Source: Struthio camelus (lineage: Eukaryota; Chordata; Aves; Struthioniformes; Struthionidae). Taken from it: a DNA stretch of 64,000 bases. Where the stretch lies: contig NC_090942.1 of NCBI RefSeq assembly GCF_040807025.1, forward strand, positions 201,244,747 through 201,308,746, in the 5' to 3' direction. This document shows, one piece after another, positions 50,581 through 64,000 of this stretch. The notes beneath the pieces were generated by a model. The model ran no database searches. It saw only the letters and a list, made by a program, of their open reading frames with translations, and had not been told where the DNA came from. Each line of letters starts with the position of its first letter. The stretch's first letter is position 1. Made by a program: the position numbers and the translations under genes.

Positions 50581-53500
50581 GGCTGAGGCTGCTTTCATCA
50601 AACGTGTGGCGGTTTTCCCCTTCCTTAGAGGTCTGTATATGTTACCGGTTTTAAAAATACTGCAGGTTGCAGCATCTGTTTACTTCTTTAAAACACACAC
50701 CTCTGCGGTACTGTCTCTTCCTGTTTCTAGTGTAATGGATTTAATACTTTTTTTTTGATTCTGTAAAAAGATGTAGACAAACAGACAAATAAGACAGACA
50801 GACAAAAACAAAGAGAGTTGCTTTCATGTTTGTGTTTTATGTCGATCATATTTTCACTTTCTTCTCTTCTGTTAGAGAATAAAACCATTCTTAGAGCCAT
50901 CTCCTACTCTGTAAACTTTTGGTCATAATTGTCTGTCTTGTATGTAAACGAATCAGCTTTCATTGATTCAAAGCAGTGGTTTAGCATGTGTTTCTGCAAT
51001 TTCTCAAGTGCTTGTATTTCACTGTGCGACACAATTGTGCAGTCTTCAAAATTTGCAGTGCAAGGGCACAGCGACAAATCCCGGTGAGGGCTGAGAGAAG
51101 AGGATCGTGGCTCCCGGCACACAGTCAACGTAAAGCAAGTAGGCACTATATGAGGCAAGTGTACTCCGTAATTTTGACTCCTCTTTTCTTTCCCACCTTG
51201 GGCTATTCGATCTCCCCTTGCGAGTCCACTGTCATGTGTGAGTTTGCCCTCTGTTCATGCTCTGCCAGGTTTTTCAGTGAATTCAGGAATTTCTAAGTTT
51301 CTGGGCTGGAGCATTACACCCCACTTAGCCCTCTCCGTTCTTCTGAAGAAAAACCTGGAGCAGAGAGCCAGGGCAAAGCCTGTGCCCAAAGGCCATCGGG
51401 AGGGCCTGAGCCTCATATGAGCAATCCGCACTAAGGTAAACACACCTAAAGGCACCCAGATCGCGTGGTGACCGTTCCTGGCACCCAAATGCACAATTTC
51501 TCCCTAAGGAACTCTTCCCCGAAGCTTGCTGGGTATCCCATTATTCCAATTTAAATCAATAGGGGTAAACGGCTGAAACAAATTTGAAGCATGACAAAAG
51601 ATTGTCTGTTTTCTTTCTCACCCAGTTAATAGGAAGAACTCACTAGGGTGGAGCTGGGTTGGTGCAGGAAGCCTTACAGATCCCTATGTACATTTGAAGA
51701 ACACTATAAATAGCAGAAAATGTTTGGTAAAAAAGAGTTGATCAATAAACACTACTCTATGCACACATCGCCAGCATCTCTTGGGAAGAACAGCCACTAG
51801 ACACTGAAGGTGACCCTGCAGACATGGAAAGCACACATCTAGGGAGCAGCAAGATTTTGGCACAGCAAACCTGAGAAGGAGCAACCTCTCATGAAAGGTG
51901 GAGGGCTCTTTGCCCCTTCAAGTGGGGCAATACCTCCTCACCTGCTCATACAGAGCCTTTGGGCACAGTGGTGCTAAATGTCTTATGCATTTGCTTGGGG
52001 CTTTTCACTCTAATCTCAGTGGGCTCTCTCCTTGGGCAAATCCTGTCTTTTTCTGCCCTCCTTCCTCAGGCGGGTAGTTGCCTTTTGTGTGGATCTGGTG
52101 GGGTGGCAAAGAGGCTGCTACTTCTAAAACATGATAGGTGAAGCACTGAACAAATCCCAAGCTGCCACAACTGTTAAATATGGGCTTGCTCAGAGCACAC
52201 AATGGCTTTCTCACATCCCCACTTACGGAAATAAAGAAATATTTTCCAAAAGCATATTCACTTTCTGGGAGCACAGCTGTGTGTCAAGTTGGCGCACCGC
52301 ACTCCTGAAATAGCAAGCACTCTTGCATTGACATTTTCTCCATCTCACCTGGCTCAGGGGGAGCACCCACCTACTTAAGCAGGAACAGAAATGCCAAAGG
52401 CTAGTTAAGCTCAGCGTGAGAGCCAAGGAAAGCCACCTTAACTGTGGCAGGCTGCAAAGTGCTTTTCAATATTTTCTGAAAGGGCAGCTTTTAGAGAGGG
52501 AACGACGAAGCTTGTCCAGACTCCTGTCCTGGGCTGGAGCAGGTGTGCGTCACACCAGGGCAGCCACTGCCGTAACATCAGCACCGGCGCCAAGCTCCAG
52601 CATGCAGGAGCCTTTTAGCTAAGGTCAGTCCTCTGGAGAAACCTCCATGCCGCTGTCCACCAAGCCAACTGCCTGGATAAAGGTTGCTTAAAACCTTTGA
52701 GAAGAGGAACTTATCATGAGCCCTGGTGAAAGAAGCAGCTTTGTTTCTGTTTTGCTTTCGAAGGAGAGGCACCTTTTCCTTGACCTCCATGCTACTAGAA
52801 CAGCGTTTTGTGCACAGCATCATTTGGACATCTGCAATATTATTTCATCCTGTCTTCTTCATCCGTAGCTCTGACAAGAAAATTATGCTGAATTAAGCTT
52901 ACCTACCTTGGTCTCAAAGCACACTGGCTATTGATCCGAACCAGCCTCTTGAAGCTGTTACCGCTGAGCCTTGAGGAGATGCTGAGATGGCTACGCTACC
53001 TGACTCCAAGGGCTCCTTTGTTTAGAGGTGTAACTAAAATAGCATGTGGGGAGGCACCATGTTGATCAGTCCTGCCACAGAAATCATCTTCAGCTTACAA
53101 CAGCAGGCCCGCGACTTGGCTCCAAGAAATAATCCGTGCCTTTCCTTGCTGATACACAATAATCAATAGGAGATCCTGCAGGCTCCGTCCCACCCCAATT
53201 ATCCCGCGCAGTGGCAGTGAAACGGGCTAATCGTGCTCTTAAAATTATTATCAACAGCCACAATACACGAAAGGCAGAGATCACAGCTTGCCTTTCAGTG
53301 AAGCCAAGATGGGCCTGGGGGGTCGAACAGAAGCTGCTCATCGGTTAAAGAGCAATTTTAGAAAGAAATTGATGGACACTGGGGAACAGCACAAGTAATT
53401 TCTTCACATAAAATCCTCTTTTGCAGCAGACCTCAAGCCTTTATGCTCACTAACTGGCCACTTGTGCTTAGGGCTGCACCGGCAAGAGACATAAAATAGG

Positions 53501-55178
53501 GTGAAAATGATAGGAACAGTTTCCAAGGTCCTTTTTGACAGAAGTTAAGGCTGTTTAATATACTGTGGCTCACTCCTGCACACTCTACTCACACTTCACT
53601 GTCTTTTTCTCTTTGCAGTTAGCAGGGAGGAGTTTAGTTTACATTGCTTCAGGCAAAATAACATTAGGAAGTCAATGAGCAGCAGAGGCTCACGGAAACA
53701 CGCTGTTCCACGGCGTGCAAAAAGCTTTGTGCAAAGCTGCCCAAGACAAGGGGGCCGATGAGCCACACAGGACTTGGGCTGCTAAGCGTCCTCAGCAATG
53801 AAGTAACAAGGAACCTGCTCTTTCTTGTTCTTTTGAAGCAGCACATCTAGCGCAAGCAAAACACCATGGACTCCAATACCATTTTAATAGACAATAGCAC
53901 TTACCTGCTACCTGCATTAAGTATCTCCTCTGGGAAGGCATGGAAACCTAAGCCAAGTAAAAACTCTGCATTACACACAGACAGAGGAATCTAAAGAGCT
54001 CGCTTTGCTCATGCCTCTCCTGCTCAGGTCTGCTGATGCCGGACTTGAGGAGTTTGCCTTTCACAAATGAATCATCTCAAACCCACAGCAGACTCAGCCC
54101 CACAGTAACTCCAGAATGAAAAAGGAAACTGAAAAACAACTTAGCTGAATGCTGGCCTGCTCTGCAGCAGGGCATTATTTGGGCACTACCATAGGCAATT
54201 CAGTGAGTTTATTGAGATCAGTACTCTTCTATTCGTGGTATAGACACAGTCCTTTATTTCCTTCCTCAGATTGCTCCTCCCACCTCCATTAATGCTGAAA
54301 CCTTCTTTAAAAGGAGTCACTGCAAAAGAAATAGTGGGTCCTTATCAGGCATGATAACTTCAGACCTACCATGAGCTCTGCTGTAATAAGGAGCTAGGCT
54401 TGCCATGAATGCCAACGTGAAAGTGCACTAGTATATTTATACTTATGATCACGTTAAGTTTGTAGCCCATTGACAACATAAAGCTACACTAGAAAAGTTA
54501 TTGGTACTCTAATCCACGTAACAGAGACGGGCTCCAGGACTCCAGCTCTTTGAGATATGCTCAGATTGGTCCAGATAATTGTTAGTGAAAAATGAAAGGC
54601 TTTGAAGTTCTTGAATCTGGTAACAAATGCTCTGCTATGTGAGGACAGCGACTTGGCTCCCATGTGGTCGGTCACCTGCCAAGGCAAACCTCCCTACTTG
54701 CAGTAGAAACACACGCAGTCTTGCCACATATCAGAGGTTACACCAAGCACTGAAACCCCTTTTTTCCTGCGGTTCTAGAGAAAGAACGCTCAAATTCATC
54801 CTCTAAAACCACCAGCTGACTCAGAAATTAGCGCAACTCCAATATTAAGACTTGATTTCCCTATGGGATCTCTGTTTGTTGAAGTAATTTGCAATATAGC
54901 CACTAAGAATAGAATAGAATAGAAGGAAATTACTGCAAATGGAATAGCAGGATATTTAGAACTAAATGTAGAGTATAATTTAGTTTTATTATAATCAGTT
55001 GATAAGCTACATCTTCATTGCAAATACCTTATTAATAAGAAAATTAAATTCGAGTGCAAACTAGTAGCAAAGGTTTTTTGTCAGTTGGAAGCATTTCCCT
55101 TTGGAAAAAATGAAATTAAAGTTAGCCTATTAAACAAAGCATGGGAAACATCACAATATACGGGTATCAACAGCATTT

Positions 55179-55227
55179 GCATTAATATGAATATTATTAT
55201 GCATTAATATGATATGCATTAATAAGA
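55179..55227. repeat. Triplicated GCATTAATATGA motif
   Basis: GCATTAATATGA occurs at 55179-55190 and 55201-55212, and a variant GCATTAATAAGA at 55216-55227. Each unit contains ATTA/TAAT cores, and the second and third sit in a TATGCATTAAT context. It may be simple duplication in AT-rich DNA or a homotypic cluster of homeodomain/POU-type sites. Confidence 0.6.
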
Positions 55228-56189
55228 CAGCAAAAATCTAGGCCAGTAGTACTCTGGCCAAAGTAAAAATTTTATAAAAGTTACTCTTATTACAATCTGA
55301 ATCTCTGGTAAGGGTCCAGAGATACGAAATGTGAGAATAGTTCAAAACCCATATATAAATGAAGGAAAGGAAGAAAAAAAGGCTTTCATTTGAAAGAGAA
55401 ACAAAAAAGAAGCTTAAGGCACTCCTACCTATATGACATTTACTTTTATTTCAAAAACTAGGGAAGTCAAATTTTGACTATACTAAGCCCCTTATGAAGC
55501 GAGCAGGATACACAGTATCAGAAAAGATACATTTATTTTTTGAGTAGCATAAACTTTATACTCTGATTCTTTGAGTCTCCTGAATACTTAAAAAAACCTC
55601 CACTGCATTTGAATAATTTCATCCATTCCTCAAACCTATCCTTGATTTGTACTTTGGGTTGGCTACACATTTGTTTTTTCTTCTGCTGCCTATCAGCACC
55701 TCAGTGCATTTTAATGGGATGATCAGACTACTTGGTATTCATGCTACGTGAAATACTTGTAGAAAAAAGCCTGCCCTCCCGCAAATATTGATGCCATAAA
55801 ATTCACGTTGTGGAGTTAGATATCAAGATAAGAACGAGTTATAGAAACCTTAGAAGAACTGTTTACACAAGGATGATGTCTCTAGATTATGTAGATGCAA
55901 ACCACTTGTATGACCTACGAAATATAGCTAGTAATAAACTCAAGTTCAGTGCATCTCCAGCTGATCGACCAGATGTACGCACAAGGGGTAATGACATTTT
56001 ACAAAGGCACTGTAATTTTTCTGCTCTTTAAAAAATGTCTCGCAGTAGTTAATGGAAGCCTGCCCACTTGCAATAAAAACTCCTGTTAAATTTGGTTTCT
56101 GAGGACACAATCCAATATAGATGTGCTCTGCGGGGGGTGGGGGGGAGTGGCTGTCGCTGATAAAAAGGAATACAGGCAAAGCTCATGTG

Positions 56190-57352
56190 CTGATTTATGA
56201 AAAATAAATTTATTACATAACACCTTGTTTTTAACAATGTTTAATTTTTTTTTATTCAGAATACTTGCGTCATTCATGTAAAATAGTTTGATACAGTACA
56301 TTGTATGTAATAGTTTTTCCTCATAAATTCTAAGGCTCTCCTAACACCTTGATCCTTTGCTGTAAGAATGGCACCCCTAAACAACGTGCGAACACTTTAA
56401 AAAAATAATTAACTGAACAAAATTTAAAATCCACTACACCAAGCTGGTTCTCAAAAATCATGACGAAATATCTGAATGGATGCCGCACCTTTTTAGGATA
56501 TATCATTCATGCTTTTTTAATCCCAAAGCATGCTCACAAATCATTAACACCAACAGGAAAAAATAAAACACTGTCTATGACAATCATTTTAGTTCGTTTG
56601 CTGAACCAAACATGTTTATATCAATGACAACATACTTATTTTACTATCAAATAGCAGCTTTAATACCAGTCAAGTCATAGATTAAAAAACAAAAACAAAG
56701 TTATGTTGGAAATTAATCTTTGGGAGGTTTGTAATTGCTGGAAAAAATGCAAATGTTTTCATGTTCTTAAAAAAAATCTCCTGTAGCATTTGTGTTGGTC
56801 ATAAAACACTGATCTATGTGGAAAATGAACCAACCCACAAAAGTCACTAAAAATAAACGCATATCAAAATTATCTCAGTTGGAGTCATGGTTATTCTGCT
56901 TTTTTGCCATGTTAACATATACTGTATGCTTCAAGTACCAGTTCAAAGATGTTGTGTACTATTGGTCAGATAAAGTTGTTACATCAAGAGAATTCACCAC
57001 ATACGACAACAAAAATGCTTGCCCCTAGCACATTTCACAGCTTCAACTGCTACAGACTGTCACTGAAAAAAAAATGCATCGGTCAGTCTGAACCATGTCA
57101 AGTAAACTATGGAAGTAGCATATCCACAACACAAACTGTGCTAGCACTTTCTTTTCAAGTCTAACCCAAAAACAGGTACAATTCGGGAGCCACTGCTCCG
57201 TCCTGTGAGAAGTGGTGGAACTTGGCGACGAGACGTTTTGACGGTGGGGTTGTACAGTACATTCGTGTGGCCCAAGCCAGGTTCCAGGCAGGCAGCGGCA
57301 CAGCCAGTCCCGCAGCATTAGCGACAGTGCATTGACATTATTCGGGTGCAGC
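56190..57352 (-). other. CDK8: CDK8 3' untranslated region
   Basis: This AT-rich region lies immediately downstream of the CDK8 stop codon on the minus strand. It extends to the first good AATAAA signals (56251-56256 and 56209-56214), giving a 3'UTR of about 1.16 kb, a length similar to what is known for vertebrate CDK8. The exact cleavage site is estimated at about 15-25 bases beyond the last signal. ATTAAA-type variants at about 56515 and 56653 could give shorter forms. Open frames on either strand here are not coding. Confidence 0.75.
56209..56256 (-). terminator. CDK8: CDK8 polyadenylation signals
   Basis: Two AATAAA hexamers occur on the minus strand, at 56251-56256 and 56209-56214. Past the second, a G/T-rich stretch (GAGCTTTGCCTGTATTCC in transcript sense, about 56164-56183) would suit the downstream element. 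Cleavage is most likely near 56190. Confidence 0.65.
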
Positions 57353-57544
<192 letters not shown>

Positions 57545-58125
57545 CTACCAGTTCATTTCTTCAAGAGATACCAAAAGCACAGTCTCAAACCAGCTGCACT
57601 TGAAGAATTCTTCTCACTTAACTTGCATACAGTAAGTACAGATGTAAACTTCAGCAATAGCAGGTTAGAAAGATGGACAGTTACCACCATACAGTTATCC
57701 ATCCTCAGTTACTTCCTGTGAAACTGCATCCGTCACAACCAAACCTCCGCTCAACTCTCCAGAGAGCTATGGCACACCAGCATGTTAAAAGAGGCTACCA
57801 CCAGTAACATCAGCACTCTTCTCCACTCGGTCCCTTCCCCCTACCATGAAAGCATGCGGGGGCTGGAGTTCAGAACTGTGCATTTTGCTACTGATAAGCC
57901 ACTCTGAATTATGTGAGAGACTTTTGTGTATAGAGGATACGCTTGCCACCCTTCTGCCTTATCTCAGAGGAAAAGCTTGAGAGAGCTGTGATTCTTTAGG
58001 CTAAAGCGTCAGCTAACGGCAGCCTTACAAGGACCTGAAGGAGAGTTAAAGATGACAGCCAAATGCCTCCAACGGCACCACATATTTCACTCAATTCACT
58101 AACAGGCTAGTATAACACCAGAACT

Positions 58126-58292
58126 ATTTGTCCAGAGCAGCTAGGAAGTCTTCATCTGTGCAGGTTTTCAATGCTCAGCAAAACAAAGCCATGGCTGACC
58201 TGATCTAGCAATAGCAACAGTCCTCCTTCAAGTGGGAGGTTGGACTAAATGGTCTTCAGAGGCCCCTTTCAACCAACACATCTATGATTATT
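58126..58292 (+). mobile_element. CR1 LINE 3'-end fragment in CDK8 intron
   Basis: The segment TTTGTCCAGAGCAGCTAGGA, GCAGGTTTTCAATGCTCAGC, GGGAGGTTGGACTAAATGG, TCTTCAGAGGCCCCTTTCAA and TCTATGATTATT follows the CR1 3' terminal region in order. It is about 170 bases long and diverged, with the terminal repeat reduced. It is antisense to CDK8, which is common for LINEs retained in introns. Confidence 0.88.
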
Positions 58293-59828
58293 CAGGTACA
58301 GCATCCACCACTACAAGAAGCTCTGCGCAAACCAGCAACAGCCTACTTCAGTTTTATCCTAAGAGTTAGCTGTTTACACAATATGTATTAGAAAGAAAAA
58401 AGGACTGTGTGAGGGGCTTTCAATATGAACATGTGACCATTTAATATTTAACATATTACATAATTTCATTAAGTTACTGTGCTGTTTTACACTTCTGTTA
58501 GTTTAGACACAAACATTTTGCAGAGTTTAGAGACTGCAGTGGTAACTTCTGAACTCTTGCTAACACAAGGTGTACTAGAACTGTTAGCAGAGGTGGCTCC
58601 TAGCAAAGCTCTGGGAAATTTCTCTACGGTGAATATTCCAGGACTACGGCTTAGCTACCAAGACCTGAATATATGAAACTAGGGTTAATTTTATTCTGCC
58701 ATCCTGTATTTAGAACCGAAATTAGATTCAGGATGTTGAGATAATGGCAAATATGGCAAAAAAGAAAAGTCAAATTCTACTTAAGAACATATGTTCTTAG
58801 GACTGAGCTAATTCTCTAGGGGTGTACAGTGCAAAGGGGGAAGAAAGGGCTAAACCAGCATTTACTGCCAGCAGGAACAAATCAGCACTGCTGAACTTCA
58901 CTGCTAACACGATGACTGAAATTTTGTGACATTTGCCTTCAGGCATGAGAGCTGGCCTAAGTCACTCTTCAACAGAAGCGTCAGAGCTCTGGGTCACCCT
59001 TCTCCATGTGAAAAATATAGGATGTGTTTAATGGAACAGAAGTCCCTAAATGTTCTTTTTGCCCAAATGTGGCTCCTGAATATAGAAAAATGAAAAATAT
59101 CGCAAGTTTAACCTTTTGAAATCTGACCATTCATGTCAATTTTAAACACTTTCTGCATCCTGACTTCTAAAATAGATTTTATTTCATAAGATGGGGCTAA
59201 TTAGAAATGCAGGTTTCTTTCATGCAGCTAGCACAACAAATGGCTTTTGTTTAAGAACAGATGCAAACATCCAGTCCTTTCTGAATACCAATAAGTGCCC
59301 AGAGAGTTATCACAAGCAAAAGCTCAGAGCAGCTGAATTGCTCCAATTTGTTTAGACATATTGGCTTTGGGAGTGTCATGTTACAAATTCAAAGGAGAAA
59401 TCAAGGAAGTCTACATACCATGTTATCTACTGTTTTTATGCGTGACAGAAAAGGACATAAGGTTAACTTGCTCTACAGAGAGTAATTTGATTTCTGAGTG
59501 GATAGAGAAACTGTCTTAGTAAGTCTTGCCCAGGAGACGGCAATCCTTCTTCATAAGCTTTATATGGGGAATTTGAGAGAACCAAGTAAAGAACAAAGGG
59601 ACAGGTGTTTGATTAAAACAGAGGGCTGTATTGTAGCATTTGTTTGCCATCTCCTCAGGTTCCAGGATCAGAAGCAGAAAATTTGAGGAATTTTTCTCAG
59701 GGAGACCTGAAACCACCCATAGGCAGCTTTTAACCATTTTTGTTCCAGTGCTAGCAAATTCATGTCTCACCATATTTTGGAGATGCCTTAATCAGAGCAA
59801 ATCTACTCCTTGCCTTCTCACAAGGCTT

Positions 59829-59843
59829 GGGGGGGGGGGGGGG
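59829..59843 (+). repeat. Poly-G tract (15 nt)
   Basis: An uninterrupted run of 15 G on the plus strand, so C-rich in the CDK8 transcript. Such runs are unstable and prone to sequencing error; length may be unreliable. Confidence 0.9.
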
Positions 59844-61957
59844 AAACAGCAGCTGTGTCTTTTTTGAAAGCCAGGTGTTATGCCTTCTAGAGGGACAGCA
59901 AAAAGATTAGTCAGAAGCAGTCAAACCATCAGTAAGAAGACAGTGAAGAAGCAGTTAACGCTGCTTCAAGGCAAAACTATTCTGAAATTCAGGTTGTTGA
60001 AAAAGGCTGCCCCAGTAATAAGACTTGGATGGATATCAAAAAGTACAAAAGGGAACAGAGCCTACCTCAGTTTTGGTGAGCTGAGAACAATCCTATCCCA
60101 ACTCCCGCCAAGGCAATTTGAGTTTTCTGACTTCTTAACTAGGAGACCTCAGTTCTCACTCACAAAAGCGGCAGCCTAAGTTGGCTCGTGCTGCCAAGCT
60201 CTCTGCAGCAGCAAACTGAGGTGAAGGACACACAAACAGGGCAAGTAAAGGGGCTCCCTGACCCAACACATGCACCCTCTGCATCCATTTCTCTTAGATA
60301 CATGAGTCAATATGAGTGCTTTCTTCAAAAGACGCACACAGAACAGAAGTAATAGAAAGGAAAGATCCAGCTAAAAGGCCTGGAAAGTGATTGACTTTGC
60401 AGCTTGTCAAATTAAAAGGGATGAATCTCCTGTAAGAAAGCATTCTGTGATGCATAATCCAACTGAAAGAAATATTACATTTATATTTAGAGGCACCCTA
60501 TACCGCTGCACCACAGTTAAGGCTGACCAGAGTTTTAAGCTTTTCTATCTGGCTCTAAAAAACTACACCATTGAAGGAGAACGACTTGAAAACTGATATG
60601 GTATTGATGTCCTGGCATAGACTTAGCAAAAGCATTTGGGGATTATCACAATGAAGCTCCTGAAAAATGACCCTATTTTACATTTTTAGGTTCTTGCAAG
60701 TTTTGCACAGTGCTGTAAGTATATATAGATTTACATAAGGACGAGGGCAATGTCCGCAGGCAGCCTTTGAGGACATCTGGTACACTCAAGAACAAACTCT
60801 GAAAACCAGGATTTCAAAAGCCTTTGGTGTTTACGGAGAAGCTGTATATCAAACTGTAAAAAGCAAGTTGACAGCAGCAGTTTTAGTGCCAGAGTTTTCC
60901 CTAAGTTTTGCCAATGAATACAAGCACAGTTAGTTGCTTCCAGATTTTTTTTTTTTAAAGAATGGGAGGGATTATCCCTTTTTATCTTTAAATTAACTGA
61001 AAATACTGTCAGTAACTTCTGACTTTCCCCTCTTTTAGTTACACCCAAGACCCTCTTCCAAGTGGCCTTCTGCAATGTGCACTCCACAAGAACCAGTCTT
61101 TAACAGCTCCTGCATGCTAACATTTTCCTCCAGTGTAACTCCTCTTGAGGTATTTTATTTCCCAGGCTTCCAAAATCTGCCACCTCTTTAGCTGCACATC
61201 ATTTGGAAAGTCTTCCTCACTCCCCTTTTCTGTAATTTCTTAGCTAGCATTAGGTTCTGTCCTTAACTTTCTTCTCCCTCTATGGCCTTTGAGCGTCATC
61301 TCATCTAAAACCACAAATTCAAGTATCATTACATGGGATGCTCTCAGACATACTGCTCCAGACACTTCTGATTTCTTAGTGTTTAACCATAAGCTCAAAC
61401 GCAGGAAGGCTATAACATAGCTTTCAAGCTTTCCCAAGGGTATTTTTTTTTCCTTCCACTCCTTTTCTTCCTCATTCGTTGACTGCTACCACCTCACCTC
61501 TCTCTTCAGATCTGTAACACTGGGCTTACGCAGCCTGAAATCTCTATTTGTCTTCAACTATAGATTATGATAGCATCATGCTAATTCTTTCTGTTTGCCA
61601 TCTACGATATTGCATTCCAATCTATTTGCCCAACTAAAACTCTTGCCCAGATTCTTACTTCATAACTTTACTTCATAACGTACCACTGCAGGCTTGTTCA
61701 AATAAGGAGCGGCATTTTAAGGTCATGAAGAGCTCTGCACGACAGAATCCTGGTCCACAATTAGCATTCTCTAATATGAAGGTAATAAATTAGTAACTAG
61801 AATAATCCTAGATATTAATTTCCTTGAAATTGCTAACTTAAAAAGAATTAGTATATGCACGGACAGGCAAATGGATAACAAAACGCATTTGATCTGAAAG
61901 ATGCCAAAAAGTATCAGCTAATACAGTGACACTTACAGAATTACTTTTTTAAGTTTA

Positions 61958-64000
<2,043 letters not shown>

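Larger units (their letters stand above)
48385..56189. other. Spacer between CR1 and the CDK8 3' end, no gene seen
   Basis: No exon could be supported. GC-rich, CpG-containing patches lie at about 49190-49430 and 50430-50580. A (GGTTT)n repeat lies at 49520-49545, a short (GAATA)n run at 54907-54922 and an ATTA-rich triplicated motif at 55179-55227. The 200 bases adjacent to the CR1 5' junction (about 48390-48610) have a mixed texture suggestive of an older unidentified repeat into which CR1 inserted. I could not name it. Confidence 0.55.

Noticed and set aside
59880-60179. 99-codon plus-strand frame inside the last CDK8 intron
   Set aside because: It is antisense to CDK8, has no domain or regulatory context, and is a short frame in unconstrained intronic sequence.

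Overview
This window is nuclear DNA from a vertebrate, almost certainly a bird. It is mostly AT-rich non-coding sequence with GT-AG introns and compact CpG islands. It carries CR1 LINEs of the avian type, with 3' tails ending in ATTCTGTGATTCTGTGAT-like repeats. No bacterial-style operons, tRNA or rRNA genes, CRISPR arrays or viral genes were seen. The long open frames in the GC-rich islands and in the AT-rich spacers do not look like genes.

The only protein-coding gene that can be named securely is CDK8, the Mediator kinase, on the minus strand at the right end. Four consecutive exons are present (63782-63879, 62305-62383, 62027-62185, 57353-57478). Their splice sites and phases fit exactly. 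They encode the last ~153 residues: the end of the kinase domain and the whole glutamine-rich C-terminal tail. The stop codon, a ~1.16 kb 3'UTR and two polyadenylation signals near 56.2 kb complete the 3' end. The rest of CDK8 lies beyond position 64000.

Left of CDK8 is a ~38 kb gene-poor spacer (about 18.5-56.2 kb). It holds avian CR1 copies of very different ages (47247-48384, nearly intact in frame; 33455-34053, decayed and internally deleted), a very old CR1 relic (43022-43300), and two relics of an ancient L2-like 3' tail (19519-19650, 35662-35745).

The left third has two CpG islands, at about 8.23-9.76 kb and 17.70-18.51 kb. The first has GC boxes and two CCAAT boxes typical of a bidirectional promoter. 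The second carries a near-consensus RE1/NRSE (REST-binding) element at 17920-17940, which suggests a neuron-restricted promoter. In amniotes the gene downstream of CDK8 on the same strand is WASF3, a brain-enriched actin regulator, so one or both islands plausibly mark its 5' end, transcribed leftward. No WASF3 coding exon was found here, so this is inference from synteny.

I found no undescribed multi-gene system. The items most worth checking are the RE1 element, the paired CpG islands, the NAGNAG acceptor and short stop-free intron in the CDK8 tail, the triplicated ATTA-rich motif at 55.2 kb, and the L2-tail relics.
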